From: Propionibacteriaceae bacterium
GTDB lineage: Bacteria; Actinomycetota; Actinomycetes; Propionibacteriales; Propionibacteriaceae
Direction of reading: 5' to 3'
NCBI GenBank assembly: GCA_030528545.1
Contig: JAUMYR010000024.1
Coordinates: 10,668 to 27,467, forward strand
Length of the DNA stretch: 16,800 nt
In this document: one piece after another, positions 7,792 to 14,690 of the stretch
Layout of the letters: each line of letters begins with the position of its first letter
Position numbering within the stretch: position 1 is the stretch's first letter
Program-made: the position numbers and the translations under genes
Notes under the pieces: generated by a model
Databases searched by the model: none
Told to the model about the DNA's origin: nothing
Seen by the model: the letters and a program-made list of their open reading frames with translations, nothing else

Positions 7792-8380
7792 CGCGGAACC
7801 TCACTTCCAAGGTGACCGCGACCTCCACCAGGTCTGGGTTGATGTCGACGGAGGCGCTCTCGGCGGGCGCCGCGGCAGCCAGCATGGGCATCGCCCCGGG
7901 CGTCACCTGCGAGTCCACGACCTGGAGCACGGTCAGCTCCCCCATGCCAGCGGCATCGGCGATCATGCGGGCGCGGCGCTGGGCCTTGGCGAAGGCCCCG
8001 GCGATCACCTCGGATTCCCTCGCCTGCATCGTCGCCGGGTCGAGTTCCCACTGCACCCAGCCGAACTCGACCGCCTCGATCCCGGCCCAGTCCGCCTGGA
8101 ACCGGGCGATGTCGTCGGGACGCTGGAACACCGCGACCAAGGACACCGATGCGTGATGACGGGCTTTGCGCCCGTAGTGGTCGCCGTAGACCTGTAGCGG
8201 TTCTACCGTGACCTTGAGGGTATTGGCCTCTCGCAGCGCCGCGGCCAGGCGGTTAGCCAACCCCGTTGCCTCGGCCACGGCGTGTGCCCGGTCGCTGGCG
8301 CTGGTCCTGGCGCTCAGGTGGGCGATCCCGCGTTCGGGGACCAGTTCGACGGCGTGGTGGACGGTGACGACGATCTCCAT
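7784..8380 (-). CDS. SIMPL-domain (DUF541) protein
   Basis: The 198-aa product fits the SIMPL/DUF541 family, whose members are mostly exported and linked to stress or signalling; the precise activity is unknown. Seen: an N-terminal strand region with ARTSASDRAHAVAEAT, the conserved central stretch VSLVAVFQRPDD, an AFAKAQRRARMIADAAG helix (typical 'A...A..KA..lA...G' pattern), and a final beta segment DLVEVAVTLEVRF. The frame is open to 8881, but ATG 8380 has AAGGAG just upstream and gives family length. There is no signal peptide or lipobox after this start, which is unusual for the family. It lies 74 bases downstream of ygfZ on the same strand, with its own -10. Confidence 0.8.
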   Translation of the reverse strand: MEIVVTVHHAVELVPERGIAHLSARTSASDRAHAVAEATGLANRLAAALREANTLKVTVEPLQVYGDHYGRKARHHASVSLVAVFQRPDDIARFQADWAGIEAVEFGWVQWELDPATMQARESEVIAGAFAKAQRRARMIADAAGMGELTVLQVVDSQVTPGAMPMLAAAAPAESASVDINPDLVEVAVTLEVRFRAA

Positions 8381-8409
8381 GACTCTCCTTCGAGGTACGG
8401 CGTCTCTCC

Positions 8410-8415
8410 AGACTA
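8410..8415 (-). promoter_or_regulatory. -10 element of the SIMPL gene (TAGTCT)
   Basis: TAGTCT on the minus strand fits TANNNT and sits 29 bases before ATG 8380, leaving room for a leader with AAGGAG. A GC-rich hairpin (CCGCG 8435-8439, CGCGG 8445-8449) between it and the ygfZ stop could be the end of the upstream unit. Confidence 0.4.
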
Positions 8416-8454
8416 GTCGGCGAAACCGGCGATTCCGCGCGGTCCGCGGCCCGG

Positions 8455-9339
8455 TCAGCCCAGCTTGGGCCTGAAGTGCAGGCCGACGTCGGGGTCGACG
8501 ATCGTTTCCTGGGCAACGGCGATGCCGTCGGTGAGCAGTTCTGCCTCCGTCGGGGTGTTGCGACGCACCAGACCCAAACCGATCGGACCCAGTTCGTAGT
8601 GGCGCGCCGCGGAGCCAACGAAGCCGACCTCTCGTCCGTCGAGCAGCAGGGCAGCCCGATGGGCGGGCAGCAGGTCCACCGATCCGTCGAAGTGCAGCCC
8701 GACCAGGCGGCGCGGGGGACGCCCGAGGTTCTGGACGCGGGCCACGGTCTCCTGGCCCCGGTAACAGCCCTTGTGGAGGTGGGTTCCGTAGAGCCCGATC
8801 TCGTTGGGGATGGTCTTGTGGTCGGTGTCCAGGAAGATCCGTGGGATCTGGGCTGCGATCCGCATCGCCTCGTAGGCCCACACCCCGGCCGGGCGTCCCT
8901 CGACGGTCTCGGACACGCCGACGATGCGTTCGGTGCCGCCCGACCAGACGACGCGCAGGTCCTCGCGCAGCCTCACCTCGACCCGGCTCATGAACCTCAT
9001 GGAGTCCAGCCAGGAGACCAGATCCTGCCCGTGGCCGGGTTCGGTCCAGCAGGTGAACCGCTCCCCGTCGTCGCTGCCGTGCAGCACCTGTTCGATGTGC
9101 CCGGTCGGCGACAGGATCAGCGCGGTGGTGCCTTCGCCTGGGGGCAGCTGCTCCAGATGCTGGGAGGTCAGGGCGTGTAGCCAGGCGAGGCGATCGGGAC
9201 CGGAGATCTCGACGACGGGGCGGTTGCCGAGTTCGACGACAGCCTCCAGGTCCCGCATCGCGCGCTGTTCGGCGAAGGGGTCGCCGTGGTGCCAGACCAG
9301 CCCGGCGTCCGGTCCAGCTTCAACGAGGACGCCCGCCAT
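8455..9339 (-). CDS. ygfZ: YgfZ-like folate-binding protein (GcvT family)
   Basis: The 294-aa protein belongs to the GcvT/YgfZ family. YgfZ uses folate and supports assembly or repair of certain Fe-S enzymes, including the tRNA-methylthiolating MiaB. The diagnostic motif K-G-C-Y-x-G-Q-E is present as KGCYRGQE (190-197), preceded by NEIGLYGTHLH; the N-terminal part has GDPFAEQRAM and the folate-site-like SGPDRLAWLHALTSQHLE. Length is normal for actinobacteria. ATG 9339 follows the nitrobindin stop by one base; GTG 9348 (297 aa) overlaps the stop by 8 bases and is an alternative. GAAG ten bases upstream favours the ATG. Translated with the nitrobindin-like gene and probably part of the same mRNA. 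Confidence 0.93.
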   Translation of the reverse strand: MAGVLVEAGPDAGLVWHHGDPFAEQRAMRDLEAVVELGNRPVVEISGPDRLAWLHALTSQHLEQLPPGEGTTALILSPTGHIEQVLHGSDDGERFTCWTEPGHGQDLVSWLDSMRFMSRVEVRLREDLRVVWSGGTERIVGVSETVEGRPAGVWAYEAMRIAAQIPRIFLDTDHKTIPNEIGLYGTHLHKGCYRGQETVARVQNLGRPPRRLVGLHFDGSVDLLPAHRAALLLDGREVGFVGSAARHYELGPIGLGLVRRNTPTEAELLTDGIAVAQETIVDPDVGLHFRPKLG

Positions 9340-9340
9340 G

Positions 9341-9841
9341 TCAGGCACGCTTCAGGCGAGCCCACATGAACGGCTTCAGCGGGGTGTTCGCGGTCGCGGT
9401 GTCGATGGCATACATGAGGTCCCCCTCGACCTGGCCGTAGAGCCGCTGGCCCGCCGAATATTCCGCGGCGGCGTTGCCGGTGCGCATCACCGCGTCGGTG
9501 TTGAGGTCGATGCGGGTGAGCTGGATCTTGCCCGTCCACACCTCGGACCAGCCGTGGGCGTGGGCGATAACGACGTCCAGCGTGGCGTCCGGGCGCGGGC
9601 GCCAGAACCCGGACTCCATGTCGAGCGGGTCACCGGCCTTGCCGTCGGCGTCCAGCAGGAAGGTCTGGGAGGCGTAGAACATGTAGTCACCGCCGTTGTG
9701 CCCGAACTCGATCCGTTGCTCGAACTGGAACTCGGCCCCGTCGGGGTGCTGCCCGTGCCCGGTACCCTCCCAGGTGCCGTTGAGCCACCCGAGGGCGGCC
9801 AGCTTCGGGTTGAGTCCCTCGGGAAGCGCGAGATCATCCAT
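9341..9841 (-). CDS. Nitrobindin-like protein lacking the proximal His
   Basis: The 166-aa protein shows the nitrobindin fold signature GTWEGTG (22-28), MESGFWRP (75-82) and a C-terminal LKPFMWARLKRA (155-166). Aligned with the first nitrobindin-like protein (LTRHLHAELTRS), the proximal histidine is replaced by Phe158 and the next His by Trp160, so ordinary heme binding is doubtful; it may bind another hydrophobic ligand. The ATG at 9841 has AAGGAG upstream and overlaps the TGA of the 39-aa membrane protein. Its own stop touches the ygfZ start. The tight link with ygfZ is a common arrangement in actinobacteria as I remember it and suggests a joint role, but none is established. Confidence 0.87.
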   Translation of the reverse strand: MDDLALPEGLNPKLAALGWLNGTWEGTGHGQHPDGAEFQFEQRIEFGHNGGDYMFYASQTFLLDADGKAGDPLDMESGFWRPRPDATLDVVIAHAHGWSEVWTGKIQLTRIDLNTDAVMRTGNAAAEYSAGQRLYGQVEGDLMYAIDTATANTPLKPFMWARLKRA

Positions 9842-9953
9842 CCTTTTTCTCCTTACGGACGAGGTTGACCAGCAGCAGGCTCAGCGCGGCGACGGCCGCA
9901 ATGACGATGACGATGGTCACCACCACCAACGCGAACAAGTTGAACGAACCCAC
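9834..9953 (-). CDS. 39-aa single-pass membrane protein, first gene of the nitrobindin-ygfZ unit
   Basis: A GTG at 9953 opens a 39-codon frame: a short polar start (MGSFN), an unbroken hydrophobic helix at about residues 6-32 rich in Val, Ile, Leu and Ala, and a basic tail RKEKKDG. The composition, the positive-inside tail and the TGA that overlaps the next ATG (ATGGATGA) support a real gene. The tail also carries the ribosome site (AAGGAG) for the nitrobindin-like gene. A TACACT -10 lies six bases upstream of the GTG, so the message would be leaderless. I know no family for it; it may anchor or signal for its neighbours. Confidence 0.72.
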   Translation of the reverse strand: MGSFNLFALVVVTIVIVIAAVAALSLLLVNLVRKEKKDG

Positions 9954-9959
9954 GCGCCG

Positions 9960-9965
9960 AGTGTA
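9960..9965 (-). promoter_or_regulatory. -10 element for a leaderless mRNA of the small-membrane-protein/nitrobindin/ygfZ unit (TACACT)
   Basis: TACACT on the minus strand is followed by six bases and then GTG 9953, so transcription should start at the start codon. No separate ribosome site is seen before the GTG, which agrees. The -35 region is not recognisable. Confidence 0.55.
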
Positions 9966-10009
9966 GCCGCCGCCCCCGACGGGACGCACCGGACGAACGA
10001 CGGGCGGGC

Positions 10010-10516
10010 TCAGACGGCGGGCGGGACCGGTTTGGACATCGCGTGGCAGGCGGCGGCGTAGTGGGTTCCGTCGTCCAGCGGCCAGGTCTCGACGATGCCT
10101 CCGGTCAGTTCGTACCCACGGGCGGCATACAGAGCGCGGGCGCGGGGATTGTCTTCCTCGACGGAGAGCCAGACCCGCTCACAGCCCGCGATCTGAGCCC
10201 GGTGCTCCAACTCGGCCAGCAGCGCCGAGCCCACCCCGAGCGAACGCCAGGCTTCGTGGACCGCCAGCAGCCAGATCTTGGGGTCTTCGCCGCGAAGGTC
10301 CAGCGCCCCGTGGGCGATGATCCGCTGGTTGGGCAGTTCACCGACGAGCAGAACCGCCTCACCGTCCCAGGAGGCCCGCAGCGTGTCCGCGAGTACCGCC
10401 TGGTGGGCCGTCCCGCCAGACCAGCCCAGTTCGTCCAGGTCGACGGGCTGGGCGTCGCGGAAGACCACCTCGATTGGGGTGGGACGCTGGCTGCTCACTC
10501 CCCCACTGTGCCACAC
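10010..10516 (-). CDS. GNAT-family N-acetyltransferase
   Basis: The 168-aa protein is a single-domain acetyltransferase using acetyl-CoA. Motif A is seen as IWLLAVHEAWRSLGVGSALL, with the R-x-x-G-x-G acetyl-CoA loop, and motif B as the ERVWLSVEEDNPRARALYAARGYELTG region. The acceptor is unknown. The first residues (MWHSGGVSSQRPT) are not domain-like; GTG 10498 is a plausible internal start, and neither has a good ribosome site. It lies 50 bases downstream of the subtilase gene on the same strand but beyond the left direct-repeat copy, and its GC-rich codon use resembles the host genes. I therefore treat it as a resident gene rather than part of the protease cassette. Confidence 0.85.
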   Translation of the reverse strand: MWHSGGVSSQRPTPIEVVFRDAQPVDLDELGWSGGTAHQAVLADTLRASWDGEAVLLVGELPNQRIIAHGALDLRGEDPKIWLLAVHEAWRSLGVGSALLAELEHRAQIAGCERVWLSVEEDNPRARALYAARGYELTGGIVETWPLDDGTHYAAACHAMSKPVPPAV

Positions 10517-10523
10517 GCAAGCA

Positions 10524-10536
10524 CCGGCGATACGGC
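10524..10536 (+). repeat. Left copy of a 13-base direct repeat flanking the protease/AAA cassette
   Basis: CCGGCGATACGGC matches the sequence at 14202-14214 at 12 of 13 positions, in the same orientation. The two copies lie in the intergenic DNA on each side of the two-gene cassette. No integrase or transposase is present, so it could be chance or a footprint of insertion. Confidence 0.35.
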
Positions 10537-10548
10537 GCGCCCGGGTGC

Positions 10549-10571
10549 GCTGACAGGAAAGCCCGGTCAGC
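10549..10571 (-). terminator. Hairpin overlapping the stop of the subtilase gene
   Basis: On the minus strand GCTGAC and GTCAGC (10571-10566 and 10554-10549) are perfect inverted copies around an 11-base loop; the first arm includes the TGA stop. It is followed by a GC-rich near-palindrome at 10535-10550. Possible end of the cassette transcript, without a T-run. Confidence 0.35.
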
Positions 10572-13185
10572 CTTGCACCCGTCCACGTGCCCGTTCACGG
10601 ACCTGCTGCCGCAGTCTCGTTCGCACCTCGTCGTGAATGCTGATTAGGGTCTGTTCGGATGTCTCGACGGAGACCGCGAGCGCGTACCTGACCGCCTTAC
10701 CCGCGGGGAGCCGTTTTGCGTCGTCCATGCACTCGACGTGGATCGGGAAGGTGTCTCCTTCACTGAACACCATTGAGCGCTTGCCGTGCACGATCTCGTG
10801 CTGAAGGCTCCCTCGCTTGACCGAGTGGTGCTCGGCCTCGATCCGGTCGCCACCGGCGAGCTGGGTGTCCGGGGTGGCGAAGTACACCTTGGTGCCCCGA
10901 TAGCGGTTGAGCTGGCCGAAGGTGGGGGCGAGGTAGGCGAGGGTAATCGTGAAGCGGTGCCGCTCTGCGCGGGCGCAGAGGGAAGGCGGCAGCGGCAGGT
11001 CGTAGGTGTGCCGCTGCTCGCGTCCGATCATGCCACCGGCGATCAGCACGACCCGGTCGGTCGCCGCGGTTCCCAGCCGGTCGGTGTCGAGCCGCCCGTA
11101 GCCCAGGAGCGCGGTCAGCTGCCTTCGGGTGGTGCTCCCGGAGAGGCTGAGTTCACGACGGAACCGCTTGTCCCATTCACCCCAGCTGGCGGCGTGTACG
11201 AGCAGCGCCCGGACGAGTAGCGGGTGGAACTGTGGGTCTGGGAATGGCACATCTTCGGGATCGTCGGCTCCTGCTTCGAGGATGTCGAACAATCGGCTAG
11301 CTTCACGGGTCACCAAAGCGGTCGCGTTGCTGGTACCAATGGTGAAGACCGTGCTACTGGTCGCGCCTGCTCGTCCAGGGGCGGCCACTTGCAGGCCTGG
11401 CCCAGTCGCCGCGCTCTGCGCCAGTTCCACCGCGACGCTTTCTTGTCCGGTGTTTGGCGTGACCGGTCGGGTATAGAGCGCCCTACCCCCGGTGTGGTGA
11501 AGATCGGGTTTGATCGAACGATCGACGCCAGGGCCCGTTGCCCCGTAGTGAGCTGGGCCGTCCGCATGTGTGATGTCCCACACTGTGTCCGGGATATCGA
11601 CATCGCCGAGACCGTCGCTGTGGGTGGCGCCGACGGTCAACGCGTTGAGCGCATCTCCTGGGGGAAGGATGCCGCGCAGCAGCGCGGCTTGGTGGATATA
11701 GCGGGTGGCGGCGGATCGTGCCGAGTCCACGCTCGTGATGGCATCGACGGGGATAGTGAGAGGGCCGAGGTGGTTTCCGGCGCTCACTATGAACAGCAGG
11801 TTGTAGGAGCGGGCCAGCCAATCGAGGAGCCGCCCGACAGGGCTCATCCTGCGGATCAGCGCCCGAGCTTGTATACCGATGGAGAGATTGATAATGCGCA
11901 CGCTCGGTGCGGCCGGAGGCTGGCCGTCCTCCCCTTCGACGATTCGCTTGACTGCTCGGTGCAACAGATCGGTGAACAGCCGGTCCGGCATTACCTGTTC
12001 ATAGCGCGCCAAGAACTCGTGGGGACGCATGATGGGCCGCACATACAGTGGCCGGTCCAGGGGTTCGCCCCTGGCGGAAAGGTCGCCGTGGATGATCAGC
12101 GAGGCCATCGCGGTGCCGTGGTAGCGGGAGTCCAGCGGGTAGTCCTCACCGAGCCCATCGGGATCGTCCACCACGAGCCGCCCAGCCAGGGCGTCATGGT
12201 TGACGAACGGTAGACCGTCCAGCAGAGCGATCCGGGGCCGTCCGGCGACGCGCTCTGGGGACGGCGTTAGCCGCACCTGGCTGATCGCCTCTGCGTTGGG
12301 CGCCGCAACGCTCATGGGAGTGAATGGGCTGACGAACATGATCTCGTCGGTGGTGAGCAGCCGGATCGATTCGGCGCCGTCCGTAAGCAGCGAGTGGACC
12401 TGTTGGATGGGCAATGCTGTGAGCAGAGCGTGGTAACTGATGTCACCGATCTCGGAGCGGTCGAGCACACTCCCACCACTCTCGGCGACAATCTTTTCCA
12501 CCTGCGCCTGAGCCGCGGCGCGTTGGGCGGCGTCGCGGCGGTACCACAACTCGACTTCGACCAGGACCGTGCTAGCTGACTGACCGATGATCTGAAGGGT
12601 CTCTTCCCAACGCTCACGTAGGCCGGTCTCCCGAATCCGGTCTTCTGGCCCCCAGCGCCGGATTGCGATGAGCTGACTAAAAGCAGCCTTGAACTTTCCC
12701 AGTCCGCGGACGAAAACCTCCGGCTGGTTCGTCTGCCATGCGTTGAATAGGCGAAGGAGCTCGTCGGCCGCTTTGGCGTTCGACATCGTTAGGTACAGCG
12801 AGTGCTGGACCGGTTCATCCGTCCGGCCATCCTTTGGATGCACCATGTGGAAATCGTCGTCTGGATCGGACTCGTCCCCGATGAGCTCGGACAAGAACTC
12901 CAGCCCCTCGACTTTGTCGATCGCGTTGCGGAAGTCTTTGACGCTACCGGCTAGGTCGAAAACGACCACCAAGGAGGGGTCCACCTCACCTGGTAGGCCC
13001 GGAGAAAGGCGCGCCCGCTCGGCCTCAAACGCCGCGGCGAGCTCCCTAAACTGCGGAGCGAGCCGTTCTCTCTGGCGCCCCGCGCCGGGCTTCGAGGGCC
13101 GCGCCATGGCCCGGGAAGATTGCTTGTGGCGCTGTGCCACTACCGGCTGCCCAAACGCCAAGAGTGGCCGGTGCTCGCCGGTCAC
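10567..13185 (-). CDS. Cytoplasmic subtilisin-like (S8) serine protease paired with an AAA+ ATPase
   Basis: The 872-aa product holds an S8 peptidase core at about 316-640 with all catalytic parts: Asp323 (IALLDG), His356 (RYHGTAMAS), oxyanion Asn471 (VSAGN) and Ser619 (IGTSNATAL). Before it lie some 315 residues without a recognised domain, starting with RPLLAFGQPVVAQR and a helical stretch, in the place where secreted subtilases carry a signal and a short propeptide; neither is seen, so the enzyme should stay in the cytoplasm. After the core (about 655-860) is a helix-and-strand region with a beta-rich part (FTITLAYLAPTFGQLNRY). The GTG at 13185 overlaps the ATPase stop (GTGA), which fixes the start and implies coupled translation. 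Host codon preference is weaker here. The ATPase probably controls or feeds the protease; a defence or conflict role is inference. Confidence 0.9.
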   Translation of the reverse strand: MTGEHRPLLAFGQPVVAQRHKQSSRAMARPSKPGAGRQRERLAPQFRELAAAFEAERARLSPGLPGEVDPSLVVVFDLAGSVKDFRNAIDKVEGLEFLSELIGDESDPDDDFHMVHPKDGRTDEPVQHSLYLTMSNAKAADELLRLFNAWQTNQPEVFVRGLGKFKAAFSQLIAIRRWGPEDRIRETGLRERWEETLQIIGQSASTVLVEVELWYRRDAAQRAAAQAQVEKIVAESGGSVLDRSEIGDISYHALLTALPIQQVHSLLTDGAESIRLLTTDEIMFVSPFTPMSVAAPNAEAISQVRLTPSPERVAGRPRIALLDGLPFVNHDALAGRLVVDDPDGLGEDYPLDSRYHGTAMASLIIHGDLSARGEPLDRPLYVRPIMRPHEFLARYEQVMPDRLFTDLLHRAVKRIVEGEDGQPPAAPSVRIINLSIGIQARALIRRMSPVGRLLDWLARSYNLLFIVSAGNHLGPLTIPVDAITSVDSARSAATRYIHQAALLRGILPPGDALNALTVGATHSDGLGDVDIPDTVWDITHADGPAHYGATGPGVDRSIKPDLHHTGGRALYTRPVTPNTGQESVAVELAQSAATGPGLQVAAPGRAGATSSTVFTIGTSNATALVTREASRLFDILEAGADDPEDVPFPDPQFHPLLVRALLVHAASWGEWDKRFRRELSLSGSTTRRQLTALLGYGRLDTDRLGTAATDRVVLIAGGMIGREQRHTYDLPLPPSLCARAERHRFTITLAYLAPTFGQLNRYRGTKVYFATPDTQLAGGDRIEAEHHSVKRGSLQHEIVHGKRSMVFSEGDTFPIHVECMDDAKRLPAGKAVRYALAVSVETSEQTLISIHDEVRTRLRQQVRERARGRVQG

Positions 13186-14138
13186 TTCTCCGCCTGATCT
13201 CGCCTATGCTCGAGCCGTTCTTGGACAATTCTTCGAAGGTTGCTGTCGGGGAGTTCCAGCACCGCCCGACGGCGCACATCCAGTGCGAATTCCTCAAGTT
13301 CGGAAAAGCTCGCTCCGGCGAGCTTGTCCGCCAGGGTTCGAGGGGCGAAGCCGAGATCGCCGCCCAGCCGGGCGGCGAGGCGTTCCAGGAAGCGCGTGGC
13401 CTGCGCCCGGCTGGGTGGTGCGAGTTCGGCACGAATCTGAAACCGCCGCCATGTCGCCCGGTCGAGGAGTTCGCTGTGATTGGTCGCTCCCACGAGCAGA
13501 ACATGCGGGGGAAGCTGATCGATCTGGAGCAGCAGCGTCGAGACCACACGCTTGATCTCCCCCGTCTCGTGCTGATCTGAGCGTTCCTTCGCAATAGTGT
13601 CGAGTTCGTCGAAGAACAGCACGCACCGCCGGGTGCGGGCAAATTCGAAAGCGTTGTCGAGCCGTGCAGCGGTCTCACCCAGGAAGCTTGATACGACACC
13701 CTCGTATCGGATCGTGTAGAAGGGGAGCATCAACTCCGCGGCGATGGCCTCCGCGACGCTGGTCTTGCCGTTTCCCGGCGGACCAGACAAGAGGAGCCGA
13801 TTGCGCGGTTCGATTCCATAGCTGCGCAGCAGATCTGCCCGCTTCTGCTCCTCGATCAGCTCGGTGATAACACGCCGTGGGACGGGGGCGAGTTCCAGCT
13901 CGTTCAGGCGCCGACGCGGCACGGTCTCGTTCACTAGGTCACGCATCGCCGCGGCGCGGTCATCACGCGGGATTGACTGGCCAGCCGTCGTAATCAGCTC
14001 CGACAAGCGGTCGGCGACGAGGTGGTGCTGGTTGGCTCGCTCCTCTGCGATGACGGCTTCAACGATGACGCGGAAACGCTCACGATCGCCGCGACGCTCC
14101 GCCTCGACAAGGTCGAGGAGTAGGTCTGCCCGCGCCAT
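13182..14138 (-). CDS. AAA+ ATPase of the subtilase cassette
   Basis: The 318-aa protein has a helical N-terminal region (1-75) and a classic AAA module (about 85-295): Walker A GPPGNGKT (119-126), a pore-loop-like segment IRYEGVVSSFLGET (143-156), Walker B CVLFFDELD (172-180) with Asp177/Glu178, sensor 1 GATN (Asn220) and an arginine-finger pair WRRF (Arg231/232). It resembles the spastin/katanin-type branch that forms hexamers and remodels proteins. It has no protease, DNA-binding or membrane part of its own. ATG 14138 has GGGAGG upstream and a TAGAGT -10. It is the first gene of the unit and its TGA overlaps the protease GTG. Function in feeding, gating or activating the subtilase is inferred from the pairing. 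Confidence 0.92.
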   Translation of the reverse strand: MARADLLLDLVEAERRGDRERFRVIVEAVIAEERANQHHLVADRLSELITTAGQSIPRDDRAAAMRDLVNETVPRRRLNELELAPVPRRVITELIEEQKRADLLRSYGIEPRNRLLLSGPPGNGKTSVAEAIAAELMLPFYTIRYEGVVSSFLGETAARLDNAFEFARTRRCVLFFDELDTIAKERSDQHETGEIKRVVSTLLLQIDQLPPHVLLVGATNHSELLDRATWRRFQIRAELAPPSRAQATRFLERLAARLGGDLGFAPRTLADKLAGASFSELEEFALDVRRRAVLELPDSNLRRIVQERLEHRRDQAEK

Positions 14139-14176
14139 CGTCTACCTCCCTCGGCCGTTAGCCTTCACCTGTCACA

Positions 14177-14182
14177 ACTCTA
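14177..14182 (-). promoter_or_regulatory. -10 element of the AAA/subtilase cassette (TAGAGT)
   Basis: TAGAGT on the minus strand lies 38 bases before ATG 14138 and would give a leader of about 30 bases with GGGAGG. It lies inside a short inverted repeat region (AGCGT/ACGCT at 14182-14196). It is back to back with the dtd promoter. Confidence 0.45.
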
Positions 14183-14201
14183 GCGTCCCCAACGCTGGGC
14201 T

Positions 14202-14214
14202 CCGGCGACACGGC
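14202..14214 (+). repeat. Right copy of a 13-base direct repeat flanking the protease/AAA cassette
   Basis: CCGGCGACACGGC is the partner of 10524-10536, differing at one base (C for T). It lies between the divergent AAA and dtd promoters. Confidence 0.35.
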
Positions 14215-14227
14215 ACCGCGCACCCTC

Positions 14228-14233
14228 TAAGCT
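14228..14233 (+). promoter_or_regulatory. -10 element for a leaderless dtd mRNA (TAAGCT)
   Basis: TAAGCT fits TANNNT and is followed by seven bases and then ATG 14241. No ribosome site of note precedes the ATG, consistent with transcription starting at the start codon. Confidence 0.55.
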
Positions 14234-14240
14234 GGCGGCC

Positions 14241-14684
14241 ATGCGAGCGGTGGTGCAACGGGCGTCCTCGGGACGAGTGGTCGTCGATGGTGAGGTGGTC
14301 GGGGAACTGCCGCGTCCCGGACTGGTGGTGTTACTCGGGATCGGACACGACGACACCCCGGCGCTGGCCGATAAGCTCGCCGCCAAGATCTGGGGGTTGC
14401 GCATCCTCGACGGCGAAACCTCGGCATCGGATAGCGGCGCCCCGCTGCTGGTGGTGAGCCAGTTCACGCTATATGCCGATGTTCGCAAGGGACGCCGGCC
14501 GTCCTGGAACGCTGCTGCCCCGGGACCGGTTTCGGAGCCCTTGGTCTCTTATTTCATGGACGCGCTGCGTTCGCTCGGGGCTCATGTCGAGGGCGGGCGT
14601 TTCGGCGCCCATATGCAGGTCGAACTGGTCAACGACGGGCCGGTCACCATCGTCATCGACACCGATCAGTTGTCTCGCCCCTAG
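14241..14684 (+). CDS. dtd: D-aminoacyl-tRNA deacylase
   Basis: The 147-aa protein removes D-amino acids (and misacylated glycine) wrongly joined to tRNA. Both family motifs are seen: SQFTLYAD (73-80), where the usual Gly is Ala, and NDGPVTI (131-137), whose Gly-Pro reaches into the partner subunit's active site in the dimer. MRAVVQRAS at the N-terminus and [12 protein letters not shown] (83-94) are also typical, and length is normal. It is convergent with the discoidin-like gene, six bases apart, and divergent from the AAA/subtilase cassette. It joins ygfZ and typA as a translation-linked housekeeping gene; the cassette appears to separate it from the ygfZ block. Confidence 0.96.
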   Translation: MRAVVQRASSGRVVVDGEVVGELPRPGLVVLLGIGHDDTPALADKLAAKIWGLRILDGETSASDSGAPLLVVSQFTLYADVRKGRRPSWNAAAPGPVSEPLVSYFMDALRSLGAHVEGGRFGAHMQVELVNDGPVTIVIDTDQLSRP

Positions 14685-14690
14685 GCCGCC

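Noticed and set aside
8381..8881. Upstream extension of the SIMPL frame into ygfZ
   Set aside because: The extension lies inside the well-supported YgfZ coding region in another frame; ATG 8380 has AAGGAG.
11224..12213. 329-codon plus-strand open frame within the subtilase gene
   Set aside because: Antisense to the intact peptidase core with conserved His356, Asn471 and surrounding motifs.
10567..13185. Reading the S8 protein as a secreted subtilisin
   Set aside because: No hydrophobic signal segment at the GTG 13185 start or near the internal ATG; the start is tied to the ATPase stop by a 4-base overlap.
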